Assembly (NCBI RefSeq): GCF_014650815.1
Contig: NZ_BMVR01000006.1
Span: 549,912 to 613,911, forward strand
DNA length: 64,000 nucleotides
Direction of reading: 5' to 3'
From: Streptomyces flavofungini
GTDB taxonomy: Bacteria; Actinomycetota; Actinomycetes; Streptomycetales; Streptomycetaceae
Part shown: in pieces, positions 1-7,893 of the stretch
Layout: the number at the start of each line of letters is the position of its first letter
How positions within the stretch are numbered: the first letter of the stretch is position 1
Made by a program: the position numbers and the translations under genes
The notes under the pieces: model-generated
What the model was told of the DNA's origin: nothing
Seen by the model: the letters and a program-made list of their open reading frames with translations, nothing else
Database searches by the model: none

Positions 1-708
1 GGCGGGTCCCGTGAGGTGCACGAGGTGTTGCGGGAAGGGGTGGAGGTGGAGGTGCGGGGGCCGCGGAACCGGTTCCCGCTGCTCGACGGGGCCGCTTCGT
101 ATGTCTTTGTCGCGGGGGGCATCGGGATCACGCCCCTGCTCGCCATGGTGCGGGCCGTGGAGGCGGCCGGCGGTGACTGGCGGTTGCTGTACTGCGGGCG
201 GAGTCGGGCCTCCATGCCGTTCCTGGAGGAGTTGGAGAAGTTGGGGGGTGCGGGTGAGCGGGTGCTTGTTGTCGCCGAGGACGAGTGCGGGCTGCCCGAT
301 GTGCGGGGATTCCTCGGGGGCGGTGGGGCCGGGGCCGTGTATGTGTGCGGGCCCGAGGGGCTCATGGACGCCGTGGCCGGGGCGCTGCCCGCAGGGGCTT
401 CGCTGCATCTGGAGCGGTTCGCCCCGGCCGCGGCCGCCGGGGGCGAGAGCGCTTTCGAGGTCGAACTGCGGCGCAGCGGGCGCACGGTGACCGTGGGCGC
501 GGACACCACGGTGCTCGCAGCCGTGCGCGCCGAGCTGCCCGACACCCCGTACTCCTGCGAGCAGGGGTTCTGCGGGACCTGCCAACACCGGGTCCTGGAG
601 GGCGAGATCGACCATCGCGACGAGCTGCTCACCGACGGCGAGCGCGGGGACTCGATGCTGATCTGCGTGTCGCGGGCGCGCGGTACGCGGCTCGTGCTCG
701 ACGCGTAG
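1..708 (+). CDS. [2Fe-2S] flavin oxidoreductase, C-terminal part (5' cut by window)
   Basis: The reading frame is open from the first base, so the N-terminus lies outside the window. What remains is the end of a flavin-binding domain, an NAD-binding domain (FVAGGIGITPLLAMV at about 108-152; VCGPEGLMDAV at about 346-378), and a C-terminal plant-type ferredoxin domain with the cluster motif CEQGFCGTC followed by a distant C in ICVSRA. This order (flavin, NAD, then [2Fe-2S]) is typical of phthalate-dioxygenase-reductase/vanillate-demethylase reductases, which pass electrons from NAD(P)H through flavin to the cluster and on to an oxygenase or P450. No partner oxygenase is visible here; it may lie upstream. 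The family is certain, the partner unknown. Confidence 0.88.
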   Translation, partial: GGSREVHEVLREGVEVEVRGPRNRFPLLDGAASYVFVAGGIGITPLLAMVRAVEAAGGDWRLLYCGRSRASMPFLEELEKLGGAGERVLVVAEDECGLPDVRGFLGGGGAGAVYVCGPEGLMDAVAGALPAGASLHLERFAPAAAAGGESAFEVELRRSGRTVTVGADTTVLAAVRAELPDTPYSCEQGFCGTCQHRVLEGEIDHRDELLTDGERGDSMLICVSRARGTRLVLDA

Positions 709-833
709 CGGCGCGGGCGGGGCGTGGGTGTGGGTGTGCCGGGGCCGGGTCGGGCCTGGTCAGGCGCGGCTTCGGTGAACAGGCGGAGCGGGGGCGTCCG
801 TTCACGGCCGGATCGCATCGGTAGAGTGTTCGC

Positions 834-1541
834 ATGACTACCGGGACGCGCCGCAGGATGGGTGTCGAGGAGCGGCGGCAGCAACTGATCGGGGTCGCGC
901 TCGAGCTGTTCAGCCATCGCTCGCCCGACGACGTCTCCATCGACGAGATAGCGGCGGCCGCGGGCATCTCGCGCCCGCTCGTGTACCACTACTTCCCCGG
1001 CAAGCTCAGCCTGTACGAGGCGGCGCTCAAGCGGGCCGCGGACGAGCTGGCCGAGCGGTTCCTGGAGCCGCACGAGGGGCCGCTGGGGTCGCGGCTGCTG
1101 CGGGTGACGGGACGTTTCCTCGGCTTCGTCGACGAGCACGGGCCCGGTTTCTCCGCGCTGATGCGCGGCGGCCCGGCGGTCGGCTCCTCGACGACGAACG
1201 CGCTCATCGACTCGGTGCGGCAGGCCGCGTACGACCAGATCCTCGCGCACCTCGGCGTCACCGCGCCGCCCGCCCGGCTCGAACTGGTGGTGCGGTCCTG
1301 GATCTCGCTCGCCGAGTCGACGGCGCTGATCTGGCTGGACGGCCGCCGCATCCCGCGGGCCGAGCTTGAGCTCCAACTCGTCCATGACTTCGCCGCGTTG
1401 GCGGCGGTGAGCGCCGCCTACGACGACGAGATGGCGCTGCTGCTCGGCGGCATCCTCGCGGACGAGCCCGCCGACGGGCCGTTCGCGGACCTGCTGACCC
1501 GCCTGGCCGCGCTCGCGCCGCGCGCGGCGCTGCCCTCCTAG
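834..1541 (+). CDS. TetR/AcrR family transcriptional regulator
   Basis: A 235-residue protein with an N-terminal TetR helix-turn-helix (about residues 15-60; DDVSIDEIAAAAGISRPLVYHYFPGK) and a longer helical ligand-binding region. The GISRPLVYHYFPGK segment is the recognition helix of the family. It lies 125 bp downstream of the [2Fe-2S] reductase on the same strand, so it may respond to a substrate of that redox system, but this is inference from position only. The ATG start is the first in frame; no strong Shine-Dalgarno sequence is visible. The ligand and targets are unknown. Confidence 0.85.
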   Translation: MTTGTRRRMGVEERRQQLIGVALELFSHRSPDDVSIDEIAAAAGISRPLVYHYFPGKLSLYEAALKRAADELAERFLEPHEGPLGSRLLRVTGRFLGFVDEHGPGFSALMRGGPAVGSSTTNALIDSVRQAAYDQILAHLGVTAPPARLELVVRSWISLAESTALIWLDGRRIPRAELELQLVHDFAALAAVSAAYDDEMALLLGGILADEPADGPFADLLTRLAALAPRAALPS

Positions 1542-1583
1542 CCCGTCGGGCGTCCGTCGGCCCGGCGCGGGTACGTCAGCGCC

Positions 1584-1943
1584 TCACGCGTCCGTCGCCT
1601 TGCGGTAGGACGCGTCGAGGTCGCACACCTCCGCCGAGATGTGCACCACGTGCCCCGCCACGGGCTTGAGATGGCGGCGTACGAGATCCACCGCCGCGTC
1701 CGTCACCCGCGCCTTGGCCTCGGCCGTGCGCCCCGGCAGCAGGCCGATCCGCACGTGCACCACCGCGTGCCCGTCCTCGTCGCCGCCCACGACGGCCGTC
1801 TCCGTGCGCACGAAGCGGGTCTTGCAGGCCGCCAGGGTGGCGGCCGTCTCCTCGACGAGCAGCGGGTGCAGCGCGAGCGCGAGGCCCCGCCGGTCGAAGG
1901 AGTCCGCGAGCGGCTCGGAGTAGTCGACGGTGATCTGCGGCAT
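1584..1943 (-). CDS. 5-carboxymethyl-2-hydroxymuconate isomerase family protein
   Basis: A 119-residue protein starting MPQITVDYSEPL. Length and overall pattern match the CHMI/HpcD family of the tautomerase superfamily, in which the N-terminal proline exposed after Met removal is the catalytic base; Pro2 is present here. CHMI isomerises an intermediate of homoprotocatechuate breakdown, but no other genes of that pathway are nearby, so the true substrate is uncertain. The frame is open 23 residues further upstream; I chose the ATG at 1943 because AGGAGAG lies a few bases before it and because it exposes Pro2. It converges on the TetR gene and lies downstream of the phosphatase gene on the same strand. 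Confidence 0.8.
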   Translation of the reverse strand: MPQITVDYSEPLADSFDRRGLALALHPLLVEETAATLAACKTRFVRTETAVVGGDEDGHAVVHVRIGLLPGRTAEAKARVTDAAVDLVRRHLKPVAGHVVHISAEVCDLDASYRKATDA

Positions 1944-2057
1944 GGGTGCTCTCCTGTGTGCGCGTACGCGTGTGCCCGTACGCAGGTGTCCGTACGGCCT
2001 CTGCGTGATCACCCTGTCCCGGGGCCGCCGCGGTGCGCAAGAGCAGGCCCGGGGCCG

Positions 2058-3824
2058 CTACGCGCCGACGGACCGGCCGGTCAGACGCAGCGCCAAGAGC
2101 GCGATGTCGTCGTCCCGTTCGCGGCCGAAGCCCTCCAGGAGCGTGTCGCACAGGGCGGTCACGCCGGGCGGGGCGTCGGCCGCCGCGAGGCGCAGGTGCT
2201 CCATGGACACGGCGAGGTCCGTGCCGCGGGTCTCGATGAGGCCGTCGGTGACCATCAGCAGGCGGTCCGTGGTGGTGAGGCGGGTCTCCACCGGCGGCGG
2301 CCGGTGGAGACCGAGGCCGAGCAGCGGGCCGCTCGCCTTGATGTACGCGGCCGGGCCCGTGTCGCTCACGACGAGCGGCGGGATGTGGCCCGCGTTGGCG
2401 ACGCGGGTGCGGCCCGTGGGCGGGTCGACGAGGGTGAGGCACATCGTGGCGGTGACGTCGGGGTGGTAGCGCTGCAGCATCCGGTCGAGGCGGGTGGCGA
2501 GGCGGCCGGGGTCGGGGTCCTCGACGCAGTACGCGCGCAGGGCGTGGCGCAGCTCCACCATCACCGTGGCGGCGTCGAGGGAGTGGCCGACGACGTCGCC
2601 GATGCCGGTGAGGACCCCGGCGGGCGTGGGCAGCGCGGCGTAGAAGTCGCCGCCGATCTCCGCCTGCCGGGACGCGGGTTCGTAGCGGACGACGATCTCG
2701 GTGCCGGGCAGGTCCGGCAGGCCGCTCGGCAGGAAGCTGTGCTGGAGGGTCAGCGCGATGTGGCGCTCCTTCTCGTACATCAGCAGCCGTTCCGCGACGC
2801 GAGCGGTGGCGTGGGCCAGCCGGCCGAGGTCGGGGGCGGAGTCCTGGGCGTACGCGGCGGTGGCGAGGCACACCGGCGCGAGGTCGTCGCGGGTGCGGGC
2901 GAGCGCGAGCAGCGCCCCCTCCCCCGGCCCGGTGAGCCCGGCGGGCGGCCGCGTGCCGCCGCCGTCCGGCCAGCGGGTCGGCCGCACGGCGCGGGCGGCG
3001 TCCGGGGCCCGTTCCGTGCGGCCCGGCGTCAGCTCCGCCGGGCCGCACGGCATCCCCACGAACCCCGCGGGCCACATCGGCCCGGGCACGGTCGCGGTGT
3101 GGACGCCGGTCCTGCCGGACATCAGGCGCCACATCAGGTGGGCCACGCTCTCGTGCGCGTCGGGTCCGGGCAGGGCCGCGGCGGCGCGGCGGTGGGAGCG
3201 GCCGCAGTGGATCTCGCCCTCCTCGCCGAGGACGAAGGCCGCGGCGGGGGCGTCGGCGAGGCGCGCCGCGCCGGCCGCCGCGGCGTCCACCAACTCGCGG
3301 ACGCTGCTCACGGACTGCACGTCGAGGACGGCCTCGGCGAGGCGGCTGAGGCGTCCGGCGCGGGTCTGGGCGGCGCTGCGGTGCCGGGCGCCACGGGCGG
3401 CGGCGCGGACGACGGCGGCGATCTCCTCCGGTTCGGCGGGCACGGTCAGATAGGACTCACCGCCCGCGTCGAGGCCGCGGCAGCGGTCGGCGGAGCCGTG
3501 CGCGGCGGCGGAGAAGTGGACGACGGGCACGGACGCGGTGGACGCGGAGGCCTTCAGGCGGCGGCACAGGTCGTAGCCGCTCATGTCGGGCAGGCCCACG
3601 TCGACGAGGGCCACGTCGGGCAGTTCGCCCGCGCGCAGCCGCGCGTCGAGTTCGGTCAGCGCCTCCCCGGCGCTGGCGGCCAGGACCACGCGGTGGCCCG
3701 CGCGGCGCAGCACCGCGCCCAGCGCGTACCGGCTCGCGGCCACGTCGTCGACGACCAGGACCGTGGTGACCCCCGGCCCGGCCTCCGCTTTGTCACCCTT
3801 GACTGTTTTGTCCTTGACGCCCAC
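2058..3824 (-). CDS. Response-regulator / PP2C-type (SpoIIE-like) serine phosphatase
   Basis: A 588-residue cytoplasmic signalling protein. Residues about 20-130 are a CheY-like receiver (VLVVDDVAASRYALG, phospho-acceptor in VALVDVGLPDMSG). A central region of about 200 residues looks like a degenerate GAF sensor. Residues about 360-585 are a SpoIIE-type PP2C phosphatase with the metal motifs GGDFY, GDVVGHSLDAA and DDDIALLALR. Such proteins typically dephosphorylate anti-sigma-factor antagonists (RsbU/OsaC class), with output tuned by the receiver. No sensor kinase or anti-sigma gene is adjacent, so it is an orphan. The start is GTG at 3824 with a GGGGGA element upstream. The receiver Asp is conserved, so phosphorylation control is plausible. 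Confidence 0.9.
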   Translation of the reverse strand: MGVKDKTVKGDKAEAGPGVTTVLVVDDVAASRYALGAVLRRAGHRVVLAASAGEALTELDARLRAGELPDVALVDVGLPDMSGYDLCRRLKASASTASVPVVHFSAAAHGSADRCRGLDAGGESYLTVPAEPEEIAAVVRAAARGARHRSAAQTRAGRLSRLAEAVLDVQSVSSVRELVDAAAAGAARLADAPAAAFVLGEEGEIHCGRSHRRAAAALPGPDAHESVAHLMWRLMSGRTGVHTATVPGPMWPAGFVGMPCGPAELTPGRTERAPDAARAVRPTRWPDGGGTRPPAGLTGPGEGALLALARTRDDLAPVCLATAAYAQDSAPDLGRLAHATARVAERLLMYEKERHIALTLQHSFLPSGLPDLPGTEIVVRYEPASRQAEIGGDFYAALPTPAGVLTGIGDVVGHSLDAATVMVELRHALRAYCVEDPDPGRLATRLDRMLQRYHPDVTATMCLTLVDPPTGRTRVANAGHIPPLVVSDTGPAAYIKASGPLLGLGLHRPPPVETRLTTTDRLLMVTDGLIETRGTDLAVSMEHLRLAAADAPPGVTALCDTLLEGFGRERDDDIALLALRLTGRSVGA

Positions 3825-3855
3825 GTGGACATCCCCCAGGAGCGGCGGACGGTAA

Positions 3856-3873
3856 CGAGCCCTTGCGGGCTCG
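3856..3873. promoter_or_regulatory. Short hairpin in the upstream region of the REC-PP2C gene
   Basis: Seven-base complementary arms CGAGCCC and GGGCTCG are separated by TTGC, 32 bases upstream of the GTG start of the divergent phosphatase gene. It could be an operator or a leader hairpin. The rest of the 297-bp spacer up to the alpha-glucosidase gene shows no other convincing element. Confidence 0.35.
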
Positions 3874-4121
3874 CTGTTCCACGCTAGCGCCCTAACACAC
3901 CACCGGGGAGTACGTAGCCGCGGTACGACCTGGAACGGTGGAGATCACCCGACCCGCCGCGGGCCCGCCGGGCTTGCCGCTAGGATCCGCTCCCTCCCGG
4001 GCCGGAGCCGGTCCGGCGTTCGTGACCTTCGCCTCCCGCGGCCCGTTCATCCCAGTGCCCGGATCCGTCGGGGCGACACTGTGGGGAACGGCAGGGAATC
4101 CCCGTACCGGCAAGGGACTTC

Positions 4122-5831
4122 ATGACCCAGCACATCACCGACACCAGCAGCGACATCACCACCCAGGCCAGCACCTCGGCCAGCACCGAGCCCGGCAGCG
4201 GCTGGTGGCACGACGCCGTCATCTACCAGGTCTACCCGCGCAGCTTCGCCGACGCCGACGGCGACGGCATGGGCGACCTGCCGGGCGTGACGGCCCGCCT
4301 GCCGCACCTCAGGGACCTCGGCGTGGACGCCGTCTGGCTCTCCCCGTTCTACGCCTCGCCGCAGGCCGACGCCGGGTACGACGTCGCCGACTACCGCGTG
4401 GTCGACCCCGTCTTCGGCACCCTCGCGGACGCCGACGAACTGGTGCGCCGGGCCCACGATCTCGGCCTCAGGGTGATCGTCGACATCGTGCCCAACCACT
4501 GCTCGGACCAGCACGAGTGGTTCCGCACGGCCCTGGCGGACGGCCCGTCCTCGCCGCTGCGGGAGCGCTTCCACTTCCACCCCGGCCGCGGCCCGGGCGG
4601 TGAACTGCCGCCCAACGACTGGGAGTCCGTCTTCGGCGGCCCGGCCTGGACCCGCACCACCGACCCCGACGGCACCCCCGGCGACTGGTACCTGCACCTG
4701 TTCGCGCCCGAACAGCCCGACTTCGACTGGGAGCACCCGGCGGTCCGCGAGGAGTTCCGCTCCGTCCTGCGCTTCTGGCTCGACCTCGGCGTCGACGGCT
4801 TCCGCGTGGACGTGGCGCACGGCCTGATCAAGGCACCGGGCCTGCCGGACGTCGGCCACGGCGAACAGGTCAAGCTCCTGGGCGCCGCGCCCGTGCCGTA
4901 CTTCGACCAGGACGGCGTGCACGAGATCTACCGGGACTGGCGGGCGCTCCTCGACGGCTACGACGGCGAGCGCGTCGCCGTCGCCGAGGCGTGGACGCCG
5001 ACGGTGGAGCGCAGCGCGCTGTATCTGCGCCCGGACGAGCTGCACCAGGCCTTCAACTTCACGTACCTGACGACGGGCTGGGACGCGGCCGCGCTGCGCG
5101 CCGTCGTCGACCGCTCGCTGGCCGCCATGAACTCCGTGGCCGCGCCCGCGACGTGGGTGCTCTCCAACCACGACGTGGTGCGGCACAGCACGCGCTTCGC
5201 CGACGGCGACCCGGCCCGCGGGCTGCGCCGGGCCCGCGCGGCGACGCTCCTGATGCTGGCGCTGCCCGGCTCGGCGTACCTCTACCAGGGCGAGGAGCTG
5301 GGGCTGCCCGAGGTGACGGACCTGCCCGACGAGGTGCGCCAGGACCCGGCGTTCTTCCGGGGCGCGGGGCACCAGGGGCAGGAGGGCACGCGGGACGGGT
5401 GCCGGGTGCCGCTGCCGTGGTCCGGCGCGCGGCCGCCCTTCGGGTTCGGGCCCGTCGAGGGCGGCCCGAGCTGGCTGCCGCAGCCCGCGGGGTGGCGGGA
5501 CCTCACGGTCGAGGCGCAGGAGGGCGATCCGGCGTCGACGCTGGAGCTGTACCGGGCGGCGCTCGCGCTGCGGCGCGAGCATCCGGCGCTGGGCGCGGGC
5601 CGGGACGTGGAGTGGCTCGACGCACCCGAGGGCGTGCTGGCATTCCGCAGGGCCGCCGCGGGCCGCACCCTCGTCGTCACCACGAACCTCACCGGCCGCC
5701 CCGTCACCCTGCCCGCCCCCGGCACCCCGCTCCTGTGCAGCCTCAACTCGCGCGCCCCGGCGGCCGACTTGGGCGGGCCCGGCGCCAACGCCGTGCTCCC
5801 GCCGGACGCGACGGTCTGGTGGGAGCGGTGA
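4122..5831 (+). CDS. aglA: GH13 alpha-glucosidase (AglA-like)
   Basis: A 569-residue cytoplasmic enzyme with no signal peptide. It carries all four GH13 regions: DIVPNH (Asp121), GFRVDVAHG with nucleophile Asp230, VAVAEAW with acid/base Glu289, and LSNHDVV with Asp351. The opening WWHDAVIYQVYPRSFADADGDG is typical of oligo-1,6-glucosidase/alpha-glucosidase enzymes, which hydrolyse imported maltose, maltodextrins or isomalto-oligosaccharides to glucose. It is followed after 48 bp by a LacI-family gene on the same strand, probably its regulator. In other streptomycetes, as I recall, aglA is close to the malEFG maltose importer; no such transporter is here. I see no clear LacI-type operator in the 297 bp upstream. 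Function is strongly supported; exact substrate preference is not. Confidence 0.9.
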   Translation: MTQHITDTSSDITTQASTSASTEPGSGWWHDAVIYQVYPRSFADADGDGMGDLPGVTARLPHLRDLGVDAVWLSPFYASPQADAGYDVADYRVVDPVFGTLADADELVRRAHDLGLRVIVDIVPNHCSDQHEWFRTALADGPSSPLRERFHFHPGRGPGGELPPNDWESVFGGPAWTRTTDPDGTPGDWYLHLFAPEQPDFDWEHPAVREEFRSVLRFWLDLGVDGFRVDVAHGLIKAPGLPDVGHGEQVKLLGAAPVPYFDQDGVHEIYRDWRALLDGYDGERVAVAEAWTPTVERSALYLRPDELHQAFNFTYLTTGWDAAALRAVVDRSLAAMNSVAAPATWVLSNHDVVRHSTRFADGDPARGLRRARAATLLMLALPGSAYLYQGEELGLPEVTDLPDEVRQDPAFFRGAGHQGQEGTRDGCRVPLPWSGARPPFGFGPVEGGPSWLPQPAGWRDLTVEAQEGDPASTLELYRAALALRREHPALGAGRDVEWLDAPEGVLAFRRAAAGRTLVVTTNLTGRPVTLPAPGTPLLCSLNSRAPAADLGGPGANAVLPPDATVWWER

Positions 5832-5879
5832 GACCCGACTGGTGGGCAGCGTGAGGCACGACCGGTACAGTCCAATCCT

Positions 5880-6917
5880 GTGACCGCGCGACTGGCCGAC
5901 ATCGCAGCCCAGGCGGGGGTCAGCGAGGCGACCGTGAGCCGGGTCCTGAACGGCAAGCCGGGCGTCGCTGCGGCCACCCGTCAGTCCGTGCTCGCCGCCC
6001 TTGACGTGCTCGGCTACGAACGGCCCGTGCGGCTGCGGCAGCGGAGCGCGGGCCTGGTCGGCCTGATCACGCCGGAGCTGGAGAACCCGATATTCCCCGC
6101 CCTCGCCCAGGTGATCGGCCAGGCCCTGACCCGGCAGGGGTACACCCCGGTGCTCGCCACCCAGACCCCGGGCGGCTCCACCGAGGACGAGCTGACCGAG
6201 ATGCTGGTGGACCGCGGGGTCGCGGGCATCATCTTCGTCTCGGGGCTGCACGCGGACACCACCGCGGACACCGAGCGCTACGAGCAGTTGCGCGCGCAGG
6301 GGGTGCCGTTCGTCCTCGTGGACGGCTTCTCGCCGAAGGTGCGGGCGCCCTTCATCTCGCCCGACGACCGCGCGGCGATGCGCCTGGCCGTCACCCACCT
6401 GGCCTCGCTCGGGCACACCCGGGTCGGGCTCGCCCTCGGGCCGCGGCGCTTCGTCCCCGTACAGCGGAAGATCGAGGGGTTCACGCGCTCCATGCGGGAG
6501 ACGTTCCGGCTGGGTCCCGAGGACGTCGAGGACATCGAGGCGGAGCTGATCCAGCACTCCCTGTACACGCTCGAAGGCGGACAGGCAGCGGCGGCGGCGC
6601 TCCTGGACCGGGGCTGCACGGCCGTGGTGTGCGCCAGCGACATGATGGCGCTCGGCGCGATACGGGCCGCGCGGGAGCGGGGCCTGGAGGTGCCGGACGA
6701 CGTCTCGGTCGTCGGCTTCGACGACTCGGTGCTCGTCGCCTTCACCGACCCGCCCCTGACGACCGTCCGCAAGCCGGTGCCCGCGATGGGCCAGGCCGCG
6801 GTCCGCACCCTCCTGGAGGAGATCGCGGGCACCCCCGCCCCGCACAGCGAATTCGTGTTCATGCCGGAGCTCGTGGTGCGGGGCTCGACGGCCGCGTGTG
6901 CCGCCCCGCGGGCGTAG
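5880..6917 (+). CDS. malR: LacI/GalR family regulator, MalR-like
   Basis: A 345-residue repressor of the LacI type. It has an N-terminal helix-turn-helix and hinge (LADIAAQAGVSEATVSRVLNG) and then a periplasmic-binding-protein-like effector domain to the C-terminus (VVGFDDSVLVAFTDPPLTTV near the end). The GTG start directly gives the canonical N-terminus. The N-terminal text and its position beside aglA suggest MalR, the repressor of maltose/maltodextrin use; this assignment is from remembered family features and not a search. If correct, its targets would include aglA and a maltose importer outside this window. The symbol should be treated as provisional. Confidence 0.75.
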   Translation: MTARLADIAAQAGVSEATVSRVLNGKPGVAAATRQSVLAALDVLGYERPVRLRQRSAGLVGLITPELENPIFPALAQVIGQALTRQGYTPVLATQTPGGSTEDELTEMLVDRGVAGIIFVSGLHADTTADTERYEQLRAQGVPFVLVDGFSPKVRAPFISPDDRAAMRLAVTHLASLGHTRVGLALGPRRFVPVQRKIEGFTRSMRETFRLGPEDVEDIEAELIQHSLYTLEGGQAAAAALLDRGCTAVVCASDMMALGAIRAARERGLEVPDDVSVVGFDDSVLVAFTDPPLTTVRKPVPAMGQAAVRTLLEEIAGTPAPHSEFVFMPELVVRGSTAACAAPRA

Positions 6918-7011
6918 GGGATCTCCTCGTACCTGGGACGTAGGGAATGCGGGCGGAACCCAACCGGGGGATGATCTGATCAGAGGTGGGTATCTGGCAG
7001 ACTCTGTGCCT

Positions 7012-7881
7012 ATGGGTGAGATGACTGTGACGACACTGGAAGGCCAACAAGGGCCCCCCACCTCATCACCCATGGCGGGCGAGGCAGATGACCGCGAGGG
7101 GCGGAATCTCCTGCGTCGGCTGCGCACTCCTCGACGCCCGAAGCTGTGGTTCGAGATCCTGCTGATCGCGGTGAGTTACTGGACGTACTCACTGATCCGC
7201 AACGCCGTCCCGGAGCAGAAGTCGGCCGCGCTGCGCAACGCCGACTGGATCTGGGACGTGGAGCACAGCCTGGGTCTCGCCTTCGAGCACTCCGTCAACC
7301 ACGCCGTCGACTCGGTGACATGGCTCATCGTCGGCATGAACTACTACTACGCGACGCTGCACTTCATCGTGACGCTCGGCGTCCTGGTGTGGCTCTACCG
7401 CTGCCATCCCGGCCGGTACGCGGCCACCCGCCTGGTCCTTTTCGCGACGACGGCGGTGGCCCTCGTCGGCTACTACCTGTATCCGCTGGCGCCGCCCCGG
7501 CTGATGCCCGGCGGCGACTTCATCGACACGGTCGTGGTCCACAACACCTGGGGCTCGATGGCCTCCGGCGACCTGAAGAACATGTCGAACCAGTACGCGG
7601 CCATGCCGTCGATGCACATCGGCTGGTCCCTGTGGTGCGGCCTGACGATCTTCGCGCTGGCGTCGGTGCCCTGGGTGAAGGTCCTCGGCCTGCTCTACCC
7701 GACGCTCACCCTGGTCGTGATCGTGGCCACCGCCAACCACTTCTGGCTGGACGCGGTGGGCGGCATGATCTGCCTGGCGTTCGGCTACACGGTGGCGCGG
7801 CTCTGGTACGGCAAGCTGCCGTACGTCCTGCCGAAGCTGGTGCCGGAGCAACAGCCGCGGAAGAAGTCCTACGCCCGGTAG
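7012..7881 (+). CDS. PAP2 / Aur1-like integral membrane phosphatase or phosphotransferase
   Basis: A 289-residue protein with about six hydrophobic segments. It carries the acid-phosphatase triad elements in Aur1-like form: YPLAPPRLMPG, AAMPSMHIGWSLW (PSMH) and ANHFWLDAVGG (H and D). Family members hydrolyse or transfer phosphate or phospho-head groups on lipids; in actinobacteria the substrate is mostly unknown. Catalytic His/Asp positions face outside in the family. Start choice: the frame is open upstream, but ATG at 7012 (or ATG at 7021) sits just before the charged N-terminal tail preceding the first helix. It converges on glnE with only 12 bp between stops and no obvious terminator. Confidence 0.82.
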   Translation: MGEMTVTTLEGQQGPPTSSPMAGEADDREGRNLLRRLRTPRRPKLWFEILLIAVSYWTYSLIRNAVPEQKSAALRNADWIWDVEHSLGLAFEHSVNHAVDSVTWLIVGMNYYYATLHFIVTLGVLVWLYRCHPGRYAATRLVLFATTAVALVGYYLYPLAPPRLMPGGDFIDTVVVHNTWGSMASGDLKNMSNQYAAMPSMHIGWSLWCGLTIFALASVPWVKVLGLLYPTLTLVVIVATANHFWLDAVGGMICLAFGYTVARLWYGKLPYVLPKLVPEQQPRKKSYAR

Positions 7882-7893
7882 GCCCGCGCCCGG

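Noticed and set aside
1641..3887. Plus-strand 748-residue open frame opposite the PP2C gene
   Set aside because: It is an antisense frame with Arg/Gly/Ala/His-biased sequence and no domain.
3825..4121. LacI-type operator before aglA
   Set aside because: I found no CG-centred inverted repeat in this spacer.
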